Positions 16,818 to 23,975 of a stretch of 64,000 nucleotides of DNA are shown here, piece after piece. A program made the translations under genes and the position numbers. The DNA comes from Hebobacterum sp964559435. GTDB lineage: Bacteria; Armatimonadota; Hebobacteria; Hebobacterales; Hebobacteraceae. The notes below the pieces were generated by a model. That model was not told where the DNA came from. It did not search any database and saw only the letters and a list, made by a program, of their open reading frames with translations. The stretch is taken from positions 1 to 64,000 of the forward strand of contig CAZLHI010000010.1 in NCBI GenBank assembly GCA_964559435.1, in the 5' to 3' direction. The stretch's first letter is position 1. Every line of letters starts with the position of its first letter.

Positions 16818-17783
16818 TTACTCCTCCACAGATTTCTGTCGCCATTGCTGCGTGCCGTGCACTGCCAGGAAGCCGAGTGTCTCCTGAAGCGTCGGGATTC
16901 CGCTTCGCCCACCCAGCCCTCGGCAGCTCAAGGCCGCCAACGCGGAGGCGAACTCGACGCACCGCGCCGGGGGCCACCTACGTGCCAGGGCGTAGGCGAA
17001 CGCGCCATGAAACACGTCACCGGCCCCTGTTGTGTCGACCACCTCGACGCAGAACGCCTCCTGATGCCTCAGCAAGCCCCCTTCCAAGTAGTAGCAGCCC
17101 TCCGCGCCGGCCGTTATCGCGGCAAAGGAGGGCCCAAGCGCTGCCAGCGCCCACAGCTTCTCCTCCCACGATCCCGTCGGCCACAGCCGCTGCGCGCACG
17201 CCCCCGACACGATCAGCGCGTCGACCATCCCTGCCAGATCCTCACGCGCTTCGTCTGGGCAGAAGTCGCCCACTATGGGGATGCCCGCCCGCCGTGCGAC
17301 CTGGGCCGCAGCCGTACTTGCTCCTGGCCAGACGCCGTCCACGAGCACCGCGTCACAGCCAGGAGCAGCGTGTGCGAAGTCCACGTCCCCATCGCCTGGC
17401 AGGCCCACGCCGCGGCGGTGGTAGATAGTACGCTCCCCTGTTCGCGGCTCCACGTGCACGAAGCTCACGGGCGTGCTGGCCCCCGCGACGACCCGCGCTC
17501 TCGTCACGTCCACCCCCTCGCCCCTCAGGCCGTCGAGCACCTCCCGCCCCGTCCAGTCATCGCCCACCCATGTCACTATCTCGGCGCGTGCACCAAGATG
17601 AGCGGCAGCCACCAGCGCCGTTGCCACAAGTCCGCCGCCCTCGACCACATGATCGCGCACCGGCGACTGGCCGCCTGACTGCGTCCTGTCTGCCAGGAAG
17701 ACGAAGTCGAGACAGGCGATCCCGACCCCTAAGATCCGAGGCGCATTGCTCCCGTTCGACACGAGCACTCCCTCAGCGGACAC
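16818..17783 (-). CDS. PfkB-family carbohydrate kinase
   Basis: 321 residues. It has the ribokinase-fold features: GVGIACLDFVF and EGGGLVATALVAAAHLG at the N-terminus, WVGDDWTG, and the C-terminal signature DTTGAGDVFHGAFAYAL whose GAGD holds the catalytic Asp. It phosphorylates a sugar or nucleoside with ATP. The closely coupled DUF4832 glycosidase-like gene suggests a sugar released from a glycan, but the substrate cannot be read from sequence. Confidence 0.9.
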   Translation of the reverse strand: MSAEGVLVSNGSNAPRILGVGIACLDFVFLADRTQSGGQSPVRDHVVEGGGLVATALVAAAHLGARAEIVTWVGDDWTGREVLDGLRGEGVDVTRARVVAGASTPVSFVHVEPRTGERTIYHRRGVGLPGDGDVDFAHAAPGCDAVLVDGVWPGASTAAAQVARRAGIPIVGDFCPDEAREDLAGMVDALIVSGACAQRLWPTGSWEEKLWALAALGPSFAAITAGAEGCYYLEGGLLRHQEAFCVEVVDTTGAGDVFHGAFAYALARRWPPARCVEFASALAALSCRGLGGRSGIPTLQETLGFLAVHGTQQWRQKSVEE

Positions 17784-17935
17784 GCGCGGCCGCTGCAGTC
17801 GTGCGAGGCACCCAGCCAGGGTTCGGGGGAATCCACGGCCACCCTCTCACATGCCAGCGCTGCCTCTCGATCTCGGCCCGGCCGCCACAAGAACGCCCGC
17901 AGGTCCTCTCCCTTTCTCTGTCGTACTCATCGCCC

Positions 17936-18673
17936 ATGACGGGCGATGACGTCACCGACTTTCGAGAGGCCCTCGCCGGTGGCGCGGTCGAGCTCGGCCT
18001 CGACATCACCGATGCCATGCTCGACGCGTACTCCGCCCACTTCACGCTGCTCCTCGCCCGCCGACCCGAGGCCGACCTGACTTCCCTCACCGATCCCGCC
18101 GCGATCGGCATCAAGCACTTCCTCGACTCGATGTCTTGCCTGCTCCTGCGCGATATCGGGCCCGGCGAGCGCATCGCCGACATCGGCCCGGGCGGTGGTT
18201 TCCCCAGCCTGGTCCTCGCGGTCGCTCGTCCCAACGCTCACTACACGCTCATCGAGTCCAACCAGAAGCGGGCGTACTTCCTCGAGGAGGCAGTCAACGC
18301 GCTTCACCTCCACAATGCGACCGTGCTTCACGAACGCGCCGAGCGCGCCGGCCGCGACCCGGCCCACCGCGAGCGCTATGACCTGGCACTTACCCGCGCC
18401 GTCGCCCCTCTCCCTGTGTCCCTCGAGTACGCCCTCCCCCTCGCTCGCGTCGGCGGCCAGTGCCTCGCGATGAGAGGGCCCCAAGCCCCCCGGGACATCG
18501 GAAGCAGCGACCGCGCCCTCTCCGAGCTGCGCGGCCGCATCGCCAGAACTAAGGACCTGTCGCTTCCTCAATCTATGGGAAAGCGCATTCTTCTCCTCAT
18601 CGAGAAGGTAGGGCTGACTCCTGATCGCTACCCCCGCCGCCCCGGCATGCCCACCAAGCGTCCTCTCGCCTGA
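17936..18673 (+). CDS. rsmG: 16S rRNA (guanine-527-N7)-methyltransferase RsmG
   Basis: 245 residues from ATG 17936. The start is inferred from homology, since the frame is open well upstream and no good ribosome site is visible. The Rossmann methyltransferase core shows DIGPGGGFPSLVLA (SAM-binding loop), YTLIESNQKRAYFLEE and LTRAVAPLPVSLEYALPL. N-terminal helices include FLDSMSC. It methylates G527 of 16S rRNA with SAM. In many bacteria it lies next to parA and parB near oriC, as here, although here parAB run on the opposite strand about 1.4 kb away. Confidence 0.93.
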   Translation: MTGDDVTDFREALAGGAVELGLDITDAMLDAYSAHFTLLLARRPEADLTSLTDPAAIGIKHFLDSMSCLLLRDIGPGERIADIGPGGGFPSLVLAVARPNAHYTLIESNQKRAYFLEEAVNALHLHNATVLHERAERAGRDPAHRERYDLALTRAVAPLPVSLEYALPLARVGGQCLAMRGPQAPRDIGSSDRALSELRGRIARTKDLSLPQSMGKRILLLIEKVGLTPDRYPRRPGMPTKRPLA

Positions 18674-18751
18674 GTGGCTGCCATGCTGTTGCCAGGGGTA
18701 AGCCCTGGAAGAGACGCCCTAGTCCGCCGCTGGCGTGGCGGCTGCACTGTC

Positions 18752-19729
18752 CTACCGGCGCGGCTCGAGGTCGATGACCAACTGGTTCGTCATCCGCACG
18801 TATGTCTCCGGATCGCCTCGACAGTGAGCAGGGGCCGCGGCGCACCGTTCCCGCAGTCGCCGTGCGTGCGCCGCATCTGGTACGCCGGTCAAGGCGGCAT
18901 GCAGGCTCCGCTCCTCGGGGAAGAGGGCGTAGGACAGCAAGTCCAGGCTCACTGCATCCTTGACCATCATCTCATGCACGCCGTCCTCCTCATGCCCCGG
19001 CAACTCTCGGAGCTGTTCTCTGCGGAAGAATAGCCGAACGCTCGGCTGGTAGTCCTCGGTGAGGGCCTCGTCGATCTGGCCCTTGCGGTGTGAGTTCGCG
19101 ACCTTCTCCCCGGCGTAGAATCTGTGGTCCGGTAGGTGGAACATGACGAAGTCGAGGCACCTCCTGGGCTCGAGCAGGTAGCCTACCCCTAGCGCGGGGC
19201 CGGAGAGCAGTCCTCGGACGACGCACTGGTTGAAGCTGTAGAGGGCGCCGTGCTCGAGGATGCTGCACGCCCGCTGCGTCGTGGTTGAGTGCACGACGAA
19301 CTGCGCGAGGACGGGGTCCCTCTCAGGTGGCTGGTTGGAGAACCCGAGCAGTGCGCCTGCCCGTGCCTGACTGACCAGGCGGATCTCCTTCATGGCGTCG
19401 AGAATGTGATCGCACTCGATGGGTTTGTGTTCCGGCGCGGCCCAGGTCAGGAGGGCCGCGTCGCCGCGGAGGCGGGCGAACCAGGCGTCCTCGGCTGCGG
19501 CGGCCTCAACGAGCGCTCTCAGATCGGCGGACTCGAGGTCACGCTGTGCGTCGGCCGCCTGGAGGAAGCCACGCGTGAATGCGGCGGCCGCTCCGTATGC
19601 GGCGGCCGCGCAGGCAATTGCATCGGAGCTTTCGCCTGCCCGAAGCGCCTCGTCGAGCAGGAAGCGAGCCGCGGCATCGGTCCGGGCACGCCAATCCCTC
19701 AGCCGGCGGTCGGGTGACTCGGTCGGCAC
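18752..19729 (-). CDS. Hypothetical protein, possible ADP-ribosyltransferase-like fold
   Basis: 325 residues. Residues 1-130 are helical and Ala-rich. The second half has HSTTTQRACSILEHGALYSF, then CLDFVMFHL, RFYAGEKVA and HEMMVKDAVSLDLLSYALF. A His-x-Thr near a strand followed by ILEHG, a central hydrophobic strand, and a late Glu-containing strand resemble the order of elements in DarT/DUF4433-like ADP-ribosyltransferases. This is a by-eye resemblance only. It lies four bases after the stop of a small secreted-protein gene on the same strand, so the two are probably co-transcribed. Confidence 0.5.
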   Translation of the reverse strand: MPTESPDRRLRDWRARTDAAARFLLDEALRAGESSDAIACAAAAYGAAAAFTRGFLQAADAQRDLESADLRALVEAAAAEDAWFARLRGDAALLTWAAPEHKPIECDHILDAMKEIRLVSQARAGALLGFSNQPPERDPVLAQFVVHSTTTQRACSILEHGALYSFNQCVVRGLLSGPALGVGYLLEPRRCLDFVMFHLPDHRFYAGEKVANSHRKGQIDEALTEDYQPSVRLFFRREQLRELPGHEEDGVHEMMVKDAVSLDLLSYALFPEERSLHAALTGVPDAAHARRLRERCAAAPAHCRGDPETYVRMTNQLVIDLEPRR

Positions 19730-19732
19730 TCC

Positions 19733-19984
19733 CTAGCCTGAGGGCCTGGGGTGGAGCCCGGTGACAGGCAGCTCGCGACAGGCGCCCTCGTCGCAGAACC
19801 AGACCCGGCCGGTCGCGCTATCGACCATCCACGCGTTGCCGCCGTCAGCCTCTATCTGGTAGCGCATTCCGACGCCGGCCGCCTGGGCTGGCCGCGCGGC
19901 TAGGGCGGCGAGCAAGCACAGCACGAGGCCCGCAAAGGCGAGACCGACTGCCACAAACACGGTACGGCGAGTGAGAGTCGACAT
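19733..19984 (-). CDS. Small exported or membrane-anchored protein
   Basis: 83 residues. A strong signal peptide or anchor covers 5-36, ending A-Q-A. The mature part (about 47 residues) contains RYQIEADGGNAWMVDSATGRVWFC, a beta-hairpin-like pattern seen in small proteins that describe a Trp-Val-Asp repeat, and two Cys residues. It lies 45 bases downstream of parB on the same strand. Function unknown. Confidence 0.6.
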   Translation of the reverse strand: MSTLTRRTVFVAVGLAFAGLVLCLLAALAARPAQAAGVGMRYQIEADGGNAWMVDSATGRVWFCDEGACRELPVTGLHPRPSG

Positions 19985-20029
19985 TCGTCCTAACCTCCTA
20001 ACCTTGGTCGGGCTAGCGTCGCCCGTTGC

Positions 20030-20875
20030 TCAGCCTGTAATGGCGGAGAAGATCCTGTCGAGGTCCTCGGGGTCCGCGTACTCGATCTCGATGATACCGC
20101 CGCCCCGGGCGCGGGGCTTGAGGCGGGCCCTCGCGCCCAGCTTCTCGGTCAGTTGGTCCTGCAGAGCGCTCAGGTTCGGGTCGAGGGCGGGCCCTGCAGA
20201 GCGTGTTCCACGTGGAACACCTCGCCCCGCCAGCTTGGCGGCGGCGGCCTCGGTCTCTCTGACCGATAGGCCGCGGCGGACAACACGGCGCCATAGCCGC
20301 AGCACCACGCGCTCCTGCTCGAGGCCGGCCAGGGCCTTGCCATGCCCCTCATCGATCTCGCCGCGTCGGAGGCTATCCTGTACTACCTCCGGCAGCCTCA
20401 GCAGCCGGAGGGTGTTGGCCACCGCCGACCGGCTCTTTCCCACCCTCTCGCCCAGCTCCTCCTGCGTGAGCTCGAACTCGTCCATCAGACGCCGGTAGCC
20501 CTCCGCCGCCTCCACCGCGTTGATGTCTTCCCTCTGGAGGTTCTCCACCAGAGCCAGTTCGAGCATCTCGCGGTCCGTCGCCTCCCTCAGGATCACGGGC
20601 ACTTTCCCGAGCCCCGCTCGCCTCGCCGCCTGGAGCCTCCTCTCTCCTACTATCAACTGGAACTCGCTCCCGGCTCTCCGGGCAACGAGAGGCTGTAGGA
20701 TGCCGTGGGTCTTCACTGACTCCACCAGCCCCTCCAGCGTCTCCTCGTTGATCCTCGCCCTCGGCTGGAACGGGCTCGGCGAAAGTTGGTCCACCGGGAC
20801 TTCCTGGATCACTTCCTCTGACTCCGAGAGAGTCCCTGTCGGTATCAGCGACCTGATTCCCTTGCCTCTCTGCAA
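20030..20875 (-). CDS. parB: Chromosome-partitioning protein ParB
   Basis: 281 residues from a TTG at 20875, which aligns RGKGIRSLIP with the usual ParB N-terminus (the box that stimulates ParA). VDQLSPSPFQPRARINEETLEGL starts the CTPase/ParB domain. The CTP-binding motifs are GERRLQAARRAG and ENLQREDINAVE. Then comes the HTH (TQEELGERVGKSRSAVANTLRLLRLP) and a C-terminal dimerisation segment ending in DLDRIFSAI. It loads onto parS as a sliding clamp. A perfect parS lies inside this gene. Its start overlaps the parA frame. Confidence 0.95.
   Translation of the reverse strand: MQRGKGIRSLIPTGTLSESEEVIQEVPVDQLSPSPFQPRARINEETLEGLVESVKTHGILQPLVARRAGSEFQLIVGERRLQAARRAGLGKVPVILREATDREMLELALVENLQREDINAVEAAEGYRRLMDEFELTQEELGERVGKSRSAVANTLRLLRLPEVVQDSLRRGEIDEGHGKALAGLEQERVVLRLWRRVVRRGLSVRETEAAAAKLAGRGVPRGTRSAGPALDPNLSALQDQLTEKLGARARLKPRARGGGIIEIEYADPEDLDRIFSAITG
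20204..20219. promoter_or_regulatory. parS centromere site
   Basis: TGTTCCACGTGGAACA, a perfect 16-bp palindrome matching the conserved bacterial parS. It lies within parB, a common location, and supports an origin-proximal position. Confidence 0.95.
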
Positions 20876-21629
20876 TGTCTATCACCTCTCTTGCGAGTTC
20901 CGTGTAGGCTTCGGCCCCACGCGTGCCCGGCCCGTAGTCGATGATCGGCTGGCCGTAGATCGGCGCCTCCGATAGCTTGACACTCCGCGGAATGACCGAC
21001 GCAAAGACGTGGCCCGGGAACTGCGTCCTCACTTCGTCTGCGACCTCGGCGGAGAGACGAGTCCGCGCGTCGTACATCGTGAGGACGACGCCCAGGATAT
21101 GCAGGGCCGGGTTGAGCATCCGCCGAACGAGGCTGAGGGTGCTCCTGAGCTGGCCCAGGCCTTCAAGTGCGTAGTATTCACACTGAATGGGTATCAAGAC
21201 CGAGTCGGCCGCGGTCAGGCAGTTCACGGTGAGAAGGCCAACCGACGGCGGACTGTCGAGGAGAATGTAGTCAAACTCATCCTCCGTCCCGTTAAGGGTT
21301 GTCTTGAGACGGGTCTCTCGAGCGAGCACGCTCACGAGCTCCACTTCAGCGCCGGACAGGTCTACGGTCGCTGGCGCTATCGACAGGTTGTCGACAGCCG
21401 TATCCACAGCCACTGAAAGAAGCGCGGATCCATCCTGGAGACAGTCATACACCGTCCGAGCGAGCGCGGACTTGTCCACACCGACGCCGCTGGTGGCATT
21501 GCCCTGGGGATCCATGTCCACAAGGAGTACTCGCCTGCCGAGCGCAGACAGGCAGGCGCCGAGGTTGATCGCTGTTGTCGTCTTTCCCACGCCCCCCTTC
21601 TGGTTGACCACGGCCACTGTCAGGCTCAC
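20373..21629 (-). CDS. parA: Chromosome-partitioning ATPase ParA, with an anomalous open 3' extension
   Basis: Residues 1-256 (21629 to about 20862) are a complete ParA/Soj: deviant Walker A KGGVGKTTTAINLG, DMDPQGNATSG, YILLDSPPSVG (Walker B) and a C-terminus reading YTELAREVIDIAERQ. ParA ends near here in relatives. In this sequence the frame stays open for about 160 further codons across parB. The added residues are Gly/Pro/Arg/Glu-rich and look like parB read out of frame. In parB's frame, tandem stops TGA-TAG lie at 20884-20879, exactly where parA should end, so one inserted or missing base near the 3' end would explain it. The ATPase is assigned firmly; its true end is not. Confidence 0.85.
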   Translation of the reverse strand: MSLTVAVVNQKGGVGKTTTAINLGACLSALGRRVLLVDMDPQGNATSGVGVDKSALARTVYDCLQDGSALLSVAVDTAVDNLSIAPATVDLSGAEVELVSVLARETRLKTTLNGTEDEFDYILLDSPPSVGLLTVNCLTAADSVLIPIQCEYYALEGLGQLRSTLSLVRRMLNPALHILGVVLTMYDARTRLSAEVADEVRTQFPGHVFASVIPRSVKLSEAPIYGQPIIDYGPGTRGAEAYTELAREVIDIAERQGNQVADTDRDSLGVRGSDPGSPGGPTFAEPVPAEGEDQRGDAGGAGGVSEDPRHPTASRCPESRERVPVDSRREEAPGGEASGARESARDPEGGDGPRDARTGSGGEPPEGRHQRGGGGGGLPASDGRVRAHAGGAGREGGKEPVGGGQHPPAAEAAGGSTG

Positions 21630-21955
21630 CTGGGCCTACCTCCGCCGGACGGTTGATCTTACGGCGTTTCGCAAGAGCTGTCAAGGTTATTTCGGCATAT
21701 GCTCATGCCGAAAATGGCTCCGATCCTCGGGGTTGACTCCCGGCAGCCGACCGCGGAGGCGTGTGGCGTCCGGCACTGGGTCCGGCGGAACGGCCACCCG
21801 AATCGGTAGAGCGAGACACGGCATCCCGCAAGCCTCGCCTGTGCGTAGAGTTCGAGCCCCCTGATGAGAGCGGGGAGGCGCGCAGTGCCCAAAGTCGAAG
21901 GCCTCAGCCGGCTGCACAATGTTCGCTAGCACTCTCTACGCGCCAGGAGGCACAG
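21630..21955. other. Divergent intergenic region between parA and the S9 peptidase
   Basis: 326 bases. Several short inverted stretches are present but no tRNA, riboswitch or convincing promoter. A DnaA-box-rich origin would be expected somewhere near parAB, but I see no clustered TTATCCACA-like boxes here. Confidence 0.35.
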
Positions 21956-23941
21956 ATGCCGCGCTCGAGACGGCCGATCCGGCCGGAGGACCATTACCGC
22001 CTGCGGACCATTGCCGAGCCACAGCTCTCGCCTGACGGGCAATGGATTGCTTGTGTTATCTCGAAGCCGGATCGAAGCAAGGACCGCGACCTATCCGACA
22101 TATGGCTGCTGGCCACCAGGGGCCGCAAGCGCGTCCAGCTTACGAACCGCTTCCATCGGGACGGCTCACCGCGATGGTCGCCCGAGGGAAGAAGAATCGC
22201 ATTCCTCGCACCTGAGAAAGATGATGACAAGGCGAAGAACCAGCTCTGGGTCATCCCGGTCGGCGGAGGGGAGGCCCGCCAGCTCACCAGCCTCAAGCAA
22301 GGCCTTTCAGCACCCGTCTGGTCCCCCGACGGCAAGCAGATAGCTTTCCTCGCACGGGAGCCGAAGCCCGAGGACGATGAGGAATACGACAAGCAGCCGA
22401 AGTTCGAGGTCAAGAAGGGCCGGGTCTATGCCAGGGACGTGAAGGCGATCGACCGCATCCGGTATCGATCCTCCGACTTCCCGCCGAAGGACGAGCGGCG
22501 GCACATCCATGTGATCTCCTCGCAGGGAGGCCGGCCCAACAAGATAACCGACGGTGACTGCAATGATTCCGAGATCGCCTGGTCTCCCGATGGCAAGCAC
22601 ATCGCCTTCTCCTCCAACCGCGCTCGGGATCCCGACTGGGACCTGGTCGCAGACGTGTGGATCGTTCCGGCCCGCGGCGGCCGGCCGCGGCGACTCAGCA
22701 GGCTCGAGGGCGGGGCCGGTTCGCCGACGTGGTCGCCGGACGGCAAGTGGATCAGCTACCTCGGCGCGCGGAATTACCACATCCCGTGGCTGGAGACGCA
22801 GCTGTGGGCGCAGCCGGCCCGCGGCGGCGAGGAGCGCTGCCTGACGGAGTCTCTGGACCGGCGCCCGCACCCGCCACAGTGGTCGCCAGACGGAGACCGG
22901 ATCTACTTCCAGTGCGCTGACGAGGGATTCGATTCGCTCTGGCAGGTGAATCTCGACTGCGAGGTGGAGCGCGTCTTGCCGAAGGAGCGCTACCTCCTCG
23001 GTTACTCTGTAGCCAAGGAGAGCGGCGCGATTGCCTTCGTGCACTCAGACCCGGTGACCCCGGGAGATGTGTTCGTTTGCGATGCGGACGGCAGCGGCGA
23101 GCGAAAGCTCACGCGGGAGAACCGCCGGGCGCTGGCACAGATTCGCCTGGGCGACACCGAGGCGTTCTGGTGTAAGTCGTTCGACGGAAGATCGATCCAG
23201 GGCTGGGTCATCAAGCCGCCGGGGTTCCGGGCGGGCCGGAAGTACCCGCTGGTGTTGAAGACACACGGGGGACCCTACTCGGCCTTCTTCCAGAATTGGC
23301 GGTTCGAGGAGCAGGCGCTGGCGGCGCAGGGATATGTCGTGGTGTATGCGAACTGCCGCGGGTCGAGCGGCTACGGCAACGACTTCCAGAAGTCTGTGGT
23401 GAACAACTGGGGTGCGGAGGACTCCCGCGACTACCTCGCCGCGATGGACCACGTCATCCGCAAAGGCTACGTTGATCGCAAGCACCTGGGTGTGATGGGC
23501 GGGTCCTACGGTGGGTTCATGACCACGTGGCTACTCGGCACGACCGGCCGCTTCGCGGCTGCCGTGGCCGACTGCGCGGCCACCGATGAGCCGATGATCT
23601 ACTACAGTGGCGACCTGCCGCTGTGGTCCGAGCAAGAGACAGGCGGGCCGCCCTGGGAGAAGATGTCGGACTACCGACGTCTCTCCTCCTCAAGCCACGC
23701 GCATAAGATCAAGGCCCCACTGCTGCTCCTTCACGCAGAGGATGACACCCGGGTGCCGATCTCCCATTCGGAGATCATCTTCGCCACTATGAAGCGCATG
23801 GGCATCGAGGCCGAATTCGTCCGTTACCCGTCGGGCGGCCACGGCTTCGCCTGGTCATCGCCGCGGTATCGATGTGATACACTCAATCGAACCATCGATT
23901 GGTTCGGCCGGCATCTCAAGCGCCGGAGGCGAGGCCGGTAG
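21956..23941 (+). CDS. S9 family (prolyl oligopeptidase-type) peptidase
   Basis: 661 residues; the ATG follows CCAGGAGGCACAG. Residues 1-400 form a TolB/WD40-like propeller with repeated WSPDGKxIAF segments. The alpha/beta-hydrolase domain follows. The nucleophile Ser (about 516) lies in GGSYGG, the Asp (about 595) in HAEDDTRVP, and the His (about 627) in GGHGF. Upstream, HGGPYSAF and NCRGSSGYG supply the oxyanion region. No signal peptide, so it is probably a cytoplasmic S9C acylaminoacyl-peptidase-type enzyme. The next gene starts 35 bases downstream on the same strand. Confidence 0.92.
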   Translation: MPRSRRPIRPEDHYRLRTIAEPQLSPDGQWIACVISKPDRSKDRDLSDIWLLATRGRKRVQLTNRFHRDGSPRWSPEGRRIAFLAPEKDDDKAKNQLWVIPVGGGEARQLTSLKQGLSAPVWSPDGKQIAFLAREPKPEDDEEYDKQPKFEVKKGRVYARDVKAIDRIRYRSSDFPPKDERRHIHVISSQGGRPNKITDGDCNDSEIAWSPDGKHIAFSSNRARDPDWDLVADVWIVPARGGRPRRLSRLEGGAGSPTWSPDGKWISYLGARNYHIPWLETQLWAQPARGGEERCLTESLDRRPHPPQWSPDGDRIYFQCADEGFDSLWQVNLDCEVERVLPKERYLLGYSVAKESGAIAFVHSDPVTPGDVFVCDADGSGERKLTRENRRALAQIRLGDTEAFWCKSFDGRSIQGWVIKPPGFRAGRKYPLVLKTHGGPYSAFFQNWRFEEQALAAQGYVVVYANCRGSSGYGNDFQKSVVNNWGAEDSRDYLAAMDHVIRKGYVDRKHLGVMGGSYGGFMTTWLLGTTGRFAAAVADCAATDEPMIYYSGDLPLWSEQETGGPPWEKMSDYRRLSSSSHAHKIKAPLLLLHAEDDTRVPISHSEIIFATMKRMGIEAEFVRYPSGGHGFAWSSPRYRCDTLNRTIDWFGRHLKRRRRGR

Positions 23942-23975
23942 GGGGGCGCGCGAGTGGAGGGGGAGGATCGAGGCG

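Noticed and set aside
20373..20861. The 160-codon extension of ParA as a genuine domain
   Set aside because: Its composition is that of parB read out of frame, and relatives end near residue 256. Treated as an anomaly instead.
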